A DNA stretch of 57,149 nt from Cryomorphaceae bacterium (GCA_011525035.1 WTIZ01000041.1:54849-111997), one strand, 5' to 3'; positions 19,158 to 28,880 are shown, numbered from the stretch's first letter. The notes: a model not told the origin generated them from the letters alone. Made by a program: numbers and translations.

Positions 19158-19177
19158 ATGCGAAAAATTTTGGCGAA

Positions 19178-19555
19178 TCAATCGAGCATTCTTGGTCCCG
19201 AGACTAGTGTACAATAGCCTTTGCCAAAGAACCTGTAGCGTGTCTTGGCTATGATTCGGTACACCAGGTCTCGTAAAAAGGTAGGCACAAGGTGAAACAC
19301 TTTGGTCCAGCGGTAACCGGGCAGCTGCTCGAGTATGAGCAAGGCGGCTTTGGAACGAATGTGGAATTGGCCATGCATAAATAAAACGACCGAATCTTCA
19401 CTCTTTAAATGTTCGGGTAGATGTTCTGCTGCCCACTTGCTCTGCAAAGACGCGAAGGAAAATGTGCCATGAAAATCTCTGGAATGGATCCAGTCGACAC
19501 TCTTATTGCACAAGGTGCACGGGCCGTCAAAAAGGACAACTATTTCAGACATCAC
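19178..19555 (-). CDS. DCC-family (DUF393) thiol-disulfide oxidoreductase-like protein
   Basis: A 125-residue protein with the DxxCxxC motif DGPCTLC at 10-16 that defines this thioredoxin-like family. Family members are described as thiol-disulfide oxidoreductases, but their substrates are largely unknown. It has no signal peptide. Its start codon overlaps the stop of the large secreted FG-GAP protein by 4 bases (ATGA), so translation is probably coupled. Whether it acts on that protein is unknown. Confidence 0.85.
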   Translation of the reverse strand: MMSEIVVLFDGPCTLCNKSVDWIHSRDFHGTFSFASLQSKWAAEHLPEHLKSEDSVVLFMHGQFHIRSKAALLILEQLPGYRWTKVFHLVPTFLRDLVYRIIAKTRYRFFGKGYCTLVSGPRMLD

Positions 19556-22236
19556 TGAAGGACGAGTTTCTCAGTGGCTAAGATGCTGCCATTTTCTGCG
19601 AGGAACTTAGCGATATATAGACCTTTCGGTAATTTTAAGAAATGCTGTGTGCCCAAATCATAGGTGCCCACTTTCTTGCCTAAAAGATCATAAAGTGCAA
19701 CTTCAGAAGCCTCTGAGGCCTCAAATAAAACAGTCCCAATGCTCGGGTTTGGAAGAATACTGGTCTCGATAGTCAACACTTGTTCCTCAAGACCAATGCT
19801 GTTGAAGGCCTTGCCTTGGTAATAGTGAAGTCCGCCGCTCATGTTCCCGACAATAACATCGGGGTAGCCGTCCGCATTTAGGTCGGCAACGGCCGGGTGC
19901 AATCGCTTTCCAGAGCTCAGCATATGAGCATCTGTTTGGTGAAGAGTTGGGGTGAAATTGAAGCGCATATTTGGTCGCTTCTTGTTCTTGCTTAGATAGG
20001 GCATAAGACAGCCGTTCTTTGTGATGCTGTTCCAACCAGTGATGTCGCCGATGAGCACAGAGTTAAAAGAGGTGCTGCCTAGAACTACGGGTATATCTCC
20101 GGTTTGTGCGTGCTTCGAGAAGCAAATTTGTACGAGGATGTGGTCGGTGCCGTTCCACGCAAAAGGAGTGGATAGCTGCAGGTCGTTCCACCCGGTAGTC
20201 ATTACCCGAATCCCTTCATATACTTGGGTAAAGCCTGAATTTTGGAAGGTAGATTGTGCGGTATCGCTGATGTGTTTGACGCTGATGGTAAATCCTTGCG
20301 TGAGGTACAGGTTAGTATTGGTACCTATCTCAAAGCCGATTGAATTTATTTGACCAAAAGAGGCGCCTGCTGCGAGCAATTCATCTTTCGTGTAAATGAT
20401 TTGCATGCGTCCATTGCGCTTGGAACCGCCAAAGGGTGTTTCCTCGCGGGTGGTAGAAGAAGTGGTGCCGCTTCCAAAAACAGCATCAACGTTAGTAGCC
20501 CCAGCCATGATTTTTGCCAAAGAATCTAGGTGTACGATCCCTTGATCTTCAGAGCCTATCAGTAGGGTAGTATCAGCGCCGTAAATAACAGAGGGTACTG
20601 AATAGCCGCTTGGAGCAAACGGAGTACTCATGTCTATACCTACCCAATTCGCATCGACAAGGGTAAATATGTTTGGATACGTACCGGTGTGTTCATAATA
20701 CGCCACGGTTCCAGCCTCATTGCCAATCATTAAATCAAGGTCTCCATCGCCGTCGAGGTCGCCAAGTGCAGGCGTACTATGGTTCCCAACATCAATGTTT
20801 TGCAAGCCGCCTTTGTAGGTGAAGGATGGCGCTAAAAACGTACCTGTGTTTTCGTAGTAAAAAATCTCTCCAGTCATCGCCCCAATAAGCAGGTCTGGAT
20901 CGTAGTCGCCATCAAGGTCGCCAAAGGCAGGACTAAGGTCTTCTCCTAGGTTGTTGAAACCGGCATTCACATAATCGGTATTGGTCAATTCAAATTCAGG
21001 CGATGTATTGGTGCCAACATTGGTGTAGAGGTGCAGCGAGCTCTTGTAGGTCCCAGGTGCCAAGTAGGCACCCTTGCCTCCGACAACTAAATCATAATCC
21101 CCGTCGAAATCTAAATCCACTAGAGCGGGGCGCGCAGTGGAGCCGACGTCAATCATCTCGTCTACCAAGAAGCTGCTGTCTAATGAAGCAAAAACAGGGT
21201 TGTTTGAAGCTCCTGTGTTTTGATAGAGCCATGCATTGCCTTGATTGATGGAGCCGTTCAAATTTGGAGCTACAAGCAGGTCAGGAATACTGTCAAAATC
21301 CACATCCTCATAAAAGGCTGCGGGGAAGTACTCGATATTAGTAGGGATGCTGGTCGGAAAGAGGGTGTCCTTGCTTGACATGTAGGCACTGTCGATATGC
21401 CCGCCATTGAATGCGGCTACTAAATTGGTAAAGCTTACATCGCCAAGCAGCACATCTGTTAGTGTATCTCCATTGAGGTTCAGTGTAAGAACCGTCGATC
21501 CGGCATGGGCGCCGCCAGAATTCTTTTGACTGAATTCCATTTTCTGTACACCTTGACATGCGTCCAAAGCAAGGTCATTGCTATTTAGACCTTCCTCGAA
21601 TCGACCCCAACATGTGGTATTCATCGCAAAGTCTAAACCGTTGGGGGTAAGACCTTCGTGCCATTCGATAGTGGCGCGCTGTCCGAAGGTAAGCACGTCC
21701 AAATCACCGTCGTTGTCAATATCGTCGATGGCTGGGATATCACTGCTGAAATTGTAAAGATTGGCCGTGGCACTGCCAACATTTGTAGTCAAATACGTTC
21801 CTGAAAGTGCCCAATCAAATTGAAGAGAGTCCGTGCTGTTGTTTGTCCATACGCCCATCCCGCCAAGAACATAAGCGAAGAGATCTTTCTTTCCATCGCC
21901 GTTATAGTCGCGAAAAAGCCCCCAATATTGAACCTTTGGTAAGCTATCCGCATAAGCTGGCGCGGGTACCCAAGTGTTGTTCTCTGCAAGGAAAGTGAGC
22001 CAACGGTTCCCTTGACGATCAAATGCAACGAGGTCTTCGGTGCCGTCTAAATTCAAGTCTACGCGGGAAAACTGAGGTAAATCGGCCCCGCCCATAAAGG
22101 CCATGCCTAAGGTATCACTCCCTGAAACCACTGTTGGGCCTTGGGTCCAGTCAAAACTCAGTCGGTTGGACTGTCCACACAAATCCAGCTGAGTAAGCAG
22201 GGCCGTGAGTAGGATAAGGAGTGATCTTTGTATCAT
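19552..22236 (-). CDS. Secreted FG-GAP/VCBS-repeat protein with T9SS sorting domain
   Basis: An 894-residue exported protein. The N terminus MIQRSLLILLTALLTQLDLC is a signal peptide. The body carries many FG-GAP/VCBS-type calcium-binding segments such as DIDNDGDLDVL, DLDFDGDYDLVVG, DLDGDGDLDLMIG and DLNADGYPDVIVG, which normally form a beta-propeller. A jelly-roll-like stretch interrupts them at about 590-760. The last about 70 residues (from LPNPSIGTV through LYDLLGKKVGTY and LPKGLYIAKF) are a type A T9SS sorting domain, so it should be delivered to the cell surface. The ligand or function is unknown. A -7 box sits directly before the start codon. Confidence 0.9.
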   Translation of the reverse strand: MIQRSLLILLTALLTQLDLCGQSNRLSFDWTQGPTVVSGSDTLGMAFMGGADLPQFSRVDLNLDGTEDLVAFDRQGNRWLTFLAENNTWVPAPAYADSLPKVQYWGLFRDYNGDGKKDLFAYVLGGMGVWTNNSTDSLQFDWALSGTYLTTNVGSATANLYNFSSDIPAIDDIDNDGDLDVLTFGQRATIEWHEGLTPNGLDFAMNTTCWGRFEEGLNSNDLALDACQGVQKMEFSQKNSGGAHAGSTVLTLNLNGDTLTDVLLGDVSFTNLVAAFNGGHIDSAYMSSKDTLFPTSIPTNIEYFPAAFYEDVDFDSIPDLLVAPNLNGSINQGNAWLYQNTGASNNPVFASLDSSFLVDEMIDVGSTARPALVDLDFDGDYDLVVGGKGAYLAPGTYKSSLHLYTNVGTNTSPEFELTNTDYVNAGFNNLGEDLSPAFGDLDGDYDPDLLIGAMTGEIFYYENTGTFLAPSFTYKGGLQNIDVGNHSTPALGDLDGDGDLDLMIGNEAGTVAYYEHTGTYPNIFTLVDANWVGIDMSTPFAPSGYSVPSVIYGADTTLLIGSEDQGIVHLDSLAKIMAGATNVDAVFGSGTTSSTTREETPFGGSKRNGRMQIIYTKDELLAAGASFGQINSIGFEIGTNTNLYLTQGFTISVKHISDTAQSTFQNSGFTQVYEGIRVMTTGWNDLQLSTPFAWNGTDHILVQICFSKHAQTGDIPVVLGSTSFNSVLIGDITGWNSITKNGCLMPYLSKNKKRPNMRFNFTPTLHQTDAHMLSSGKRLHPAVADLNADGYPDVIVGNMSGGLHYYQGKAFNSIGLEEQVLTIETSILPNPSIGTVLFEASEASEVALYDLLGKKVGTYDLGTQHFLKLPKGLYIAKFLAENGSILATEKLVLQ

Positions 22237-22240
22237 ATTT

Positions 22241-22248
22241 CAAAGATA
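22241..22248 (-). promoter_or_regulatory. Candidate -7 box abutting the FG-GAP gene
   Basis: The minus strand reads TATCTTTG ending five bases before the ATG at 22236. With normal -7 geometry, transcription would start at or next to the start codon, giving a leaderless message. Confidence 0.5.
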
Positions 22249-22306
22249 ACTCGCAACAAGATTCATACCGCATTAAAAATGGTTAGGTTAGCCACCCCGA
22301 CTTAGT

Positions 22307-22314
22307 TATATTTG
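22307..22314 (+). promoter_or_regulatory. Candidate promoter -7 box for secDF
   Basis: TATATTTG followed by C matches TAnnTTTG and lies 33 bases before the secDF start. Confidence 0.55.
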
Positions 22315-22346
22315 CGCGTTATTGGAAAAAAGAAATAATCCACACA

Positions 22347-25319
22347 ATGCAAAACAAAGGATTAATTACCGCGTTCGCGATTGCTCTAGGGTTGGCCTCA
22401 CTATACCAGCTCTCTTTTTCATGGGTAGCGAATGGCGTAGCAAGTGATGCAGAGGAGTTCTCTGCGGGTGATTCGAAAGTCAAAGCAGCTTACCTAGACA
22501 GCATGATGACGCAAGAGGTATACCCAATGTTGGGATACACCTATGCTGAGGTGAAGAAGCGTGAAATGAACTTAGGTCTTGACCTTAAAGGTGGTATGAA
22601 CGTCATCTTGGAGGTTAGCGTGAAGGACGTACTCAAAGGAGTAGTTGCCAATGCACAAGACCCAATGTTTGTTCAAGCGATTGCAAATACAGATGCTGCT
22701 CAGAGCCAGGGTCAGGATAACTACCTAAACACCTTCTTTACAGAGTTTGATAAACTTTCTGCGGAAACCGGTGGTGGTCGTCTACTAAGTGACGCGAGCC
22801 TTTTCGGTACTCCAGAAATGACAGATAAGGTAGGTTTCAACGCGTCGAACGATGCTGTACAAGCAGAGATTCGTCGTGACGTTGAGGCGGCCATCGCAAA
22901 CGTATTTACTGTCTTGCGTGCACGTATTGACCAGTTCGGTGTTGTACAGCCAAACATCCAGCGTTTGGAGGGTACGGGTCGTATCTTGGTAGAATTGCCA
23001 GGGGTGAAAGATCCTGCGCGTGTTCAGAAACTCCTTCAGAGTACTGCAGAGCTTCAGTTCTGGAACATGTACGAAGGTGCTGAGGTATTGCCGTTCTTGG
23101 TGAACGTAAACGAGCGCATGCGCGACCTCGTAGAAGCAGAGAAAACAGAAGTTGCTGAAACGGAGAGCTTTGATGCAATGAGCATTGACGGTACGGAAGA
23201 AGCAGATTCTACATCTTCAGATTCAACAGACGTTCTTTCTAACGTAAATCCTTTCTTTGAGATTTTCCGCCCGATGGTAAGCGAGACAGGTCAGTCTTTG
23301 CAAGGTCCACGTGTAGGTTACTCGTTGATCCGCGATACAGCGAAGGTGAACGCTATGTTGAAGCGTCCAGAGATTCAGCAGATCATGAACCAGGAATTGC
23401 GCAATGCGAAGTTCTTGTGGAGCAACAAGCCAGAACCAGGTTCTGATATCATCACGTTGTTGGCAATTAAGACCAACCGCGAAGGCACGCCAGAACTAGA
23501 CGGTGGTGTTATTGTTGATGCGCGTCCAGATCTTGACGAATACAACCGCAACATTGTAACCATGGCTATGAACGGCTCTGGTGCACAAAAATGGCAACGT
23601 CTTACTGCAGAGGCAGCGGCTCAAACGCCGAAGCGTTCTGTAGCGGTAGTGCTCGATAACTACGTATACTCTTACCCTCAAGTACAAAATGAAATTGCTG
23701 GTGGTCGTACACAGATCACGGGTAACTTCACTGCTGAGGAAGCTTCCGATTTAGCAAACATCCTACGTGCAGGTAAGCTAGATGCTCCAGCTCGTATCAT
23801 CCAGGCGGACGTTGTTGGTCCATCATTGGGTAAGGAGGCTATTTCAGATTCTATCAACTCTTTCGCTATTGCACTTGCACTGGTATTGTTGTACATGTAC
23901 TTCTACTACAGCGGTGCAGGTTTGGTAGCCAACTTGGCGCTATTGGTGAACATGTTCTTCATCTTTGGTATCCTCAACAGCTTCGGTGCTGTATTGACGC
24001 TTCCAGGTATGGCAGGTATCGTATTGACGATCGGTATGGCGGTAGATGCGAACGTGATCATCTTCGAGCGTATTCGTGAAGAGTTGCGCTTGGGTAAAGG
24101 TCTTCGTGCCGCTCTTGTAGACGGTTACAAGAACTCGAACAGTGCCATTATTGATGCAAACGTTACTACGCTTATCGTAGGTATTATCCTATACTCTTTC
24201 GGTACGGGTCCAATTCGTGGTTTCGCAACCACGCTAATCATCGGTATCCTGACCTCTTTGTTCTCTGCACTCTTTATTTCACGCGTAGTGTTCGAGAACC
24301 GATTGGGCAAGAAGAAGAACGTAGCCTTCTCTACGAAGACAACGCAGAACTGGTACACCAACATCAACTTTGACTTCTTGTCGAAGCGTCGTTTGGCGTA
24401 CATCGTATCGTCAATCGTTATCGTAATTGGTTTAGCATCTCTATTTACGAAAGGTCTAAACCTTGGTGTAGATTTCGTAGGTGGTCGTTCGTTCCAGGTA
24501 CGCTTTGACCAAAGTGTTGAAGTAAGCGACGTTGCAGAATCTCTAAGCGAAGTGTTGGTAGATGCAGAAGGAAATGCCTTTACGCCAGTGGTTAAAACAT
24601 TGGGCGAGTCTAATCAGGTTATCATTACTACAAACTACCGCATCGGTGAAACCGGTCCTGCTGTAGACGAAGACATCACGAACAAGCTTTACGCTGGTGT
24701 GAGCGGATTCTTCTCGGAAGAAATCTCACGTGAAGATTTCTTTACTGACGAGACGGAAGAAGCAATCGGTTTGGTAGGTTCACGTGTTGTTGGACCAACT
24801 ATCGCAGACGATATTAAGACAGGTGCTGTATACAGTATCATCTTCTCACTCATCGTAGTATTCTTATACATCTTGGGTCGATTCCGCAAGTGGCAGTTCT
24901 CTTTGGGTGCTGTAGCTGCACTATTGCACGATGTATTGTTTGTATTGGGTCTGTTCTCTATCCTCGACGGTGTGTTGCCGTTCCAGTTGGAGGTAGATCA
25001 AGCATTCATTGCAGCCATCCTAACGGTAATTGGTTACTCGTTGAACGATACAGTGGTTGTATTTGACCGTATTCGTGAAAACATGGGAAGCCGTAAGGCG
25101 AACTTCGAAGCAGGGGTGAACAAATCGTTGAACCAGACATTGAGCCGTACGTTCAATACCTCTTTGACAACGTTCTTCGTACTTCTCGTGATCTTCTTAT
25201 TCGGTGGTGAAGTCATCCGTGGTTTCATGTTTGCACTTCTTGTAGGTGTCCTCGTAGGTACTTACAGCTCATTGTTCATTGCTACTCCAGTAATGTTCGA
25301 TGCGTCGAAGGAGAAATAA
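22347..25319 (+). CDS. secDF: Fused protein translocase subunit SecDF
   Basis: A 990-residue fusion of SecD and SecF, which uses the proton or sodium gradient to pull exported proteins through SecYEG. The SecD part has the LGLDLKGGMN motif at 77-84, a large periplasmic domain, then six helices with GIVLTIGMAVDANVIIFERI. The SecF part starts near residue 670 with LGVDFVGGRSFQV and ends with six helices including VIGYSLNDTVVVFDRIREN. An acidic, serine-rich insert lies at about 263-299 in the first periplasmic domain. Fusion of the two is usual in Bacteroidota. The gene is monocistronic between a promoter and a strong terminator. Confidence 0.97.
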   Translation: MQNKGLITAFAIALGLASLYQLSFSWVANGVASDAEEFSAGDSKVKAAYLDSMMTQEVYPMLGYTYAEVKKREMNLGLDLKGGMNVILEVSVKDVLKGVVANAQDPMFVQAIANTDAAQSQGQDNYLNTFFTEFDKLSAETGGGRLLSDASLFGTPEMTDKVGFNASNDAVQAEIRRDVEAAIANVFTVLRARIDQFGVVQPNIQRLEGTGRILVELPGVKDPARVQKLLQSTAELQFWNMYEGAEVLPFLVNVNERMRDLVEAEKTEVAETESFDAMSIDGTEEADSTSSDSTDVLSNVNPFFEIFRPMVSETGQSLQGPRVGYSLIRDTAKVNAMLKRPEIQQIMNQELRNAKFLWSNKPEPGSDIITLLAIKTNREGTPELDGGVIVDARPDLDEYNRNIVTMAMNGSGAQKWQRLTAEAAAQTPKRSVAVVLDNYVYSYPQVQNEIAGGRTQITGNFTAEEASDLANILRAGKLDAPARIIQADVVGPSLGKEAISDSINSFAIALALVLLYMYFYYSGAGLVANLALLVNMFFIFGILNSFGAVLTLPGMAGIVLTIGMAVDANVIIFERIREELRLGKGLRAALVDGYKNSNSAIIDANVTTLIVGIILYSFGTGPIRGFATTLIIGILTSLFSALFISRVVFENRLGKKKNVAFSTKTTQNWYTNINFDFLSKRRLAYIVSSIVIVIGLASLFTKGLNLGVDFVGGRSFQVRFDQSVEVSDVAESLSEVLVDAEGNAFTPVVKTLGESNQVIITTNYRIGETGPAVDEDITNKLYAGVSGFFSEEISREDFFTDETEEAIGLVGSRVVGPTIADDIKTGAVYSIIFSLIVVFLYILGRFRKWQFSLGAVAALLHDVLFVLGLFSILDGVLPFQLEVDQAFIAAILTVIGYSLNDTVVVFDRIRENMGSRKANFEAGVNKSLNQTLSRTFNTSLTTFFVLLVIFLFGGEVIRGFMFALLVGVLVGTYSSLFIATPVMFDASKEK

Positions 25320-25339
25320 GAAAATTGATATTTGAAAGG

Positions 25340-25372
25340 AGCCCCGTTGCGCGCAGCGCAACGGGGCTTTTT
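25340..25372 (+). terminator. Intrinsic terminator of secDF
   Basis: A 12-bp perfect stem GCCCCGTTGCGC/GCGCAACGGGGC with a GCA loop is followed by five T. The centre GCGCGCAGCGC is the same as in the mdh terminator. Confidence 0.88.
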
Positions 25373-25375
25373 GTT

Positions 25376-25383
25376 TAAATTTG
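25376..25383 (+). promoter_or_regulatory. Candidate -7 box for tatA
   Basis: TAAATTTG followed by C ends five bases before the tatA ATG at 25388 and starts just after the secDF terminator T-run. The predicted transcript would be leaderless. Confidence 0.5.
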
Positions 25384-25387
25384 CCCC

Positions 25388-25666
25388 ATGTCACATACAT
25401 TCCTTTTGTTCAACATCAGTGGAGGCGAGTTTATACTCGTTGCCTTGATCTTCTTGGTTCTCTTCGGGCCAAAGCAAATCCCAACGATGGCGAGATCGGC
25501 GGCAAAAGTCATTAAGCAGGTCCGCAACGCCACGAATGATATCAAGAGAGAAATTATGGACAGCGCGGAGGATCAAAAATTGACCGAAGTGAAAAAGACC
25601 ATCGAAGAAGGTCGCGACGCTTTTAAAGAAGTGACCGATTCCATTAAAAGAGGCACCAAGATTTGA
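25388..25666 (+). CDS. tatA: Twin-arginine translocase subunit TatA/TatE
   Basis: A 92-residue pore-forming subunit of the Tat system for folded proteins. A hydrophobic helix (about 11-26) leads into the hinge FGPKQIP at 26-32, then an amphipathic helix and a charged, coiled-coil-like tail rich in Lys and Glu. The gene overlaps the following antiporter start. tatC is not in the window. Confidence 0.93.
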   Translation: MSHTFLLFNISGGEFILVALIFLVLFGPKQIPTMARSAAKVIKQVRNATNDIKREIMDSAEDQKLTEVKKTIEEGRDAFKEVTDSIKRGTKI

Positions 25667-26601
25667 TAGCATTGTTTCTCCTTGGCGGATTCGCCCTGCT
25701 CTTGGTCGGTGGAGAGTTTCTCGTCCGAGGCAGTGTTGGTATTGCATTAAAGCTACGTGTCTCTAAGGTAGTTATTGGATTGACCTTGGTAGCTTTTGCA
25801 ACAAGCGCCCCGGAGTTGCTCGTAAGTGTCGTGGCTGCTACGAGAGGTAAAAGTGATATTGCTCTAGGAAATGTCATTGGCTCTAACATCGCGAACATAG
25901 GACTCATTTTAGGGCTGACAGCATTAGTCTATAAGATGAAGGCGGTGCGTATGCATTACCGCAATGATTGGCTTTTCCTGCTCTTGGCAAATGCACTATT
26001 GGCGGTATTCCTGTTTTACGGCGGAATTACTACCGGACAAGGTTTGTTACTTGTTGCCCTTCTTGTGGGGTACAATATTCAAAAGATTCGCTCAGCACGA
26101 AGAAATCGCAACCTTGCCATCGGTGAAGAGATCGAAGAGATTCATCTTCCGGTATGGAAAGGAGTGGTGTTGCTCATCGTCGGGGCGTTGGGCCTTTCCT
26201 TTGGCGCAAAATTCTTCGTCAGTGGAATTAGCGCCCTTGCCATTCATTTCGGTATGACGGAGCGATTTGTGGCAGTAACGATGGTGGCTTTTGGCACGAG
26301 TGTACCAGAATTGGCTGCAAGTTTCATGGCTGCACGAAAGGGAGAAAGTGATATCGCTATCGGAAACATCATTGGGTCGAACATCTTTAACATCTTATCG
26401 GTATTGGGCTTTACTGCTCTTGTTCAGCCAATTACCCTCCAAGATGCCGCTCTCTTTACCTTTGATTTTCATGCTTCCGTATTCTTCACATTGTTAATAA
26501 TTCCACTGATGAGTCTCTTTACGAAGGACCGATTGGACCGTTTGGAAGGGGCATTGTTGCTAGGTTTTTACCTAATCTTTATTTCATCCTTAGTTTTTTA
26601 A
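25663..26601 (+). CDS. Calcium/sodium antiporter (CaCA family, YrbG-like)
   Basis: A 312-residue membrane exchanger with two homologous halves of about five helices each. The alpha-1 repeat reads LVAFATSAPELLVSV and GNVIGSNIANIG; the alpha-2 repeat reads MVAFGTSVPELAASF and GNIIGSNIFNILSVLGF. The two acidic residues of the PEL motifs bind the cations. The start is TTG at 25663, overlapping the tatA stop TGA; no in-frame ATG nearby keeps the first helix whole. Likely translated by coupling with tatA. Confidence 0.92.
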   Translation: MIALFLLGGFALLLVGGEFLVRGSVGIALKLRVSKVVIGLTLVAFATSAPELLVSVVAATRGKSDIALGNVIGSNIANIGLILGLTALVYKMKAVRMHYRNDWLFLLLANALLAVFLFYGGITTGQGLLLVALLVGYNIQKIRSARRNRNLAIGEEIEEIHLPVWKGVVLLIVGALGLSFGAKFFVSGISALAIHFGMTERFVAVTMVAFGTSVPELAASFMAARKGESDIAIGNIIGSNIFNILSVLGFTALVQPITLQDAALFTFDFHASVFFTLLIIPLMSLFTKDRLDRLEGALLLGFYLIFISSLVF

Positions 26602-26634
26602 GGGGTTACTCGGCAAATAGTTAATAATTTTTTA

Positions 26635-26665
26635 TTGCACCCCTCCTTTTTAGGGGGTATCTTTG
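26635..26665 (+). promoter_or_regulatory. Promoter of glutamine synthetase III with palindromic spacer
   Basis: A -33-like TTG (26635-26637) is separated by 20 bases from TATCTTTG (26658-26665), a good Bacteroidota promoter. The spacer is filled by an inverted repeat CCCCT (26640-26644) / AGGGG (26652-26656), which could be an operator. The ATG lies 23 bases after the -7 box. Confidence 0.6.
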
Positions 26666-26687
26666 ACGCAAATAAAAATTTAACCAC

Positions 26688-28880
26688 ATGCCAACGGTAA
26701 GATTTCTAGCACTAGAAGAAACAATGGGGCGTAAGCCACAGCACTTCGAAGCACCTGGAACAAGAGTTTCAGAATACTTCGGTTCTCGCGTATTCAACAG
26801 AAAAGCAATGCGCGAATACATGACTTCAGAGGCCTACAAGGCTGTTATTGACGCAATGGACAACGGTACCAAAATCAACCGCAACATTGCCGATCAGGTA
26901 GCTGCAGGTATGAAAGCTTGGGCTTTGAATTTGGGAGCAACGCACTACACACACTGGTTCCAGCCACTTACTGGTGCGACTGCAGAAAAGCACGATTCTT
27001 TCTTTGAGCCTACTGGAAATGGTGAGGCGATTGAGAAATTCTCAGGCGGTATGTTGGTACAGCAAGAGCCGGATGCATCTTCTTTCCCGAACGGTGGTAT
27101 TCGTAATACGTTCGAAGCACGTGGTTACACAGCTTGGGATCCTACATCACCAGCTTTTGTTTTCGGAAACACACTATGTATTCCTACGGTATTCGTTTCT
27201 TACACGGGTGAGGCACTTGATTACAAGACGCCACTACTACGTGCATTGCAAGCAGTAGATACCGCTGCAACTGCAGTATGTAAGTACTTCGATAAGAACG
27301 TAACGAAAGTAAATGCAACCCTAGGTTGGGAGCAAGAGTACTTCTTGGTAGACGAAGCATATTTTGCGGCGCGTCCAGATTTACAATTGGCAGGTCGTGC
27401 CCTAGTGGGACACGCACCGGCGAAAGGCCAGCAGTTGGACGATCACTACTTTGGTTCTATTCCAGAGCGTGCGATTGAATTCATGAAAGAATTGGAGTAC
27501 GAAAGCCGCATCTTGGGTATTCCAGTAAAAACTCGTCACAATGAGGTGGCACCAGCACAGTACGAATTTGCTCCTGTATTTGAAGAGGCAAACGTTGCAG
27601 TAGACCACAACTCATTGTTCATGGACCTCATGGAAAAAGTGGCGCGTCGTCACAACTTCCGTGTGTTGTTGCACGAAAAGCCGTTTGCAAACATCAACGG
27701 TTCAGGTAAGCACAACAACTGGTCGTTGGCAACAAACACCGGTGTAAACCTTTTGGCTCCTGGATCTACTCCAATGAGCAACTTGATGTTCTTGACGTTC
27801 TTCATCAACAGCATCAAGGCGGTATACCGTCACGCAGATTTGATTCGTGCTTCTATCGGTTCAGCAGGTAACGAGCACCGTTTGGGTGCAAACGAAGCTC
27901 CACCAGCAATTATCTCAGTTTTCATCGGTCAGCAACTAAGCGCTGTTTTGGACCAATTGGAAAATGTTAAGGGTGGTAAAATGACGCCTGAAGAGAAGAC
28001 TGATCTGAAATTGAACGTAGTAGGTAAAATTCCAGATGTACTTCTTGACAACACTGATCGTAACCGTACTTCACCGTTTGCCTTTACAGGTAACAAGTTT
28101 GAGTTGCGTGCGGCAGGTTCTGCTTCAAACTGTGCACAGCCAATGACTGTATTGAATGCAGCGATGGCAGAGCAATTGATTGAATTCAAAGCGGATGTAG
28201 ATGCGCTTATCGAGAAAGACGGATTGAAGAAAGACGAAGCCATCTTTAGCGTATTGAAACGTTACATCACTGAGAGTAAAGCGATCCGCTTCGAAGGTGA
28301 TGGATACGGTGATGCTTGGAAGGAAGAAGCTGCAAAGCGCGGTTTGAACAACGAGCCATCAACGCCACGTGCACTTGATGCATACGTAAGCGAGCAGACT
28401 TTAGGTATGTTCGAAGCAATGGGGGTAATGAGCCACCGCGAGGCAGAAGCACGCCACGAGATTTTACTCGAGTCGTACTTCATGAAGATTCAAATCGAAT
28501 CACGTGTTCTTGGTGACCTAGCAGGTAACCACATTGTTCCTACAGCAATTAAGTACCAGAATACTTTGATTGACAACGTACAGCGTTTGAAGGAGATTAT
28601 GGATGCGGATACCTTTGCAAGTGTTGCAAAAGAGCAGCTTGAAATGATCAAAGAAATCAGCGCTAGAATCTCTAAGATTTTGTCTTCGAAGGATGCTATG
28701 CTTCAGGCTCGTAAAGACGCGAATGCGCTTGAAGATGTACGCGAGAAAGCAATCGCTTACTACGACAACGTGAAGCCTTACTTTGACGTTATCCGTTACG
28801 AAAGCGACAAGCTAGAATTGATGATTGATGATGAGCAATGGCCAATGCCGAAGTTCCGTGAAATGCTATTCACGCGTTAA
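26688..28880 (+). CDS. glnN: Glutamine synthetase type III
   Basis: A 730-residue type III glutamine synthetase, the large form typical of Bacteroidota and cyanobacteria; it makes glutamine from glutamate, ammonia and ATP. Segments seen include the N-terminal GSIII domain (FGSRVFNRKAMREYM), the catalytic glutamate region GWEQEYFLVD, KTRHNEVAPAQYEFAP, the ATP/Mg2+ site NGSGKHNNWS, and RIGANE-like HRLGANEAPPAI. The long C-terminal extension after about residue 580 is family-typical. Expressed as a single gene from a promoter with a palindromic spacer, and closed by a UUCG-loop terminator. Confidence 0.96.
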   Translation: MPTVRFLALEETMGRKPQHFEAPGTRVSEYFGSRVFNRKAMREYMTSEAYKAVIDAMDNGTKINRNIADQVAAGMKAWALNLGATHYTHWFQPLTGATAEKHDSFFEPTGNGEAIEKFSGGMLVQQEPDASSFPNGGIRNTFEARGYTAWDPTSPAFVFGNTLCIPTVFVSYTGEALDYKTPLLRALQAVDTAATAVCKYFDKNVTKVNATLGWEQEYFLVDEAYFAARPDLQLAGRALVGHAPAKGQQLDDHYFGSIPERAIEFMKELEYESRILGIPVKTRHNEVAPAQYEFAPVFEEANVAVDHNSLFMDLMEKVARRHNFRVLLHEKPFANINGSGKHNNWSLATNTGVNLLAPGSTPMSNLMFLTFFINSIKAVYRHADLIRASIGSAGNEHRLGANEAPPAIISVFIGQQLSAVLDQLENVKGGKMTPEEKTDLKLNVVGKIPDVLLDNTDRNRTSPFAFTGNKFELRAAGSASNCAQPMTVLNAAMAEQLIEFKADVDALIEKDGLKKDEAIFSVLKRYITESKAIRFEGDGYGDAWKEEAAKRGLNNEPSTPRALDAYVSEQTLGMFEAMGVMSHREAEARHEILLESYFMKIQIESRVLGDLAGNHIVPTAIKYQNTLIDNVQRLKEIMDADTFASVAKEQLEMIKEISARISKILSSKDAMLQARKDANALEDVREKAIAYYDNVKPYFDVIRYESDKLELMIDDEQWPMPKFREMLFTR

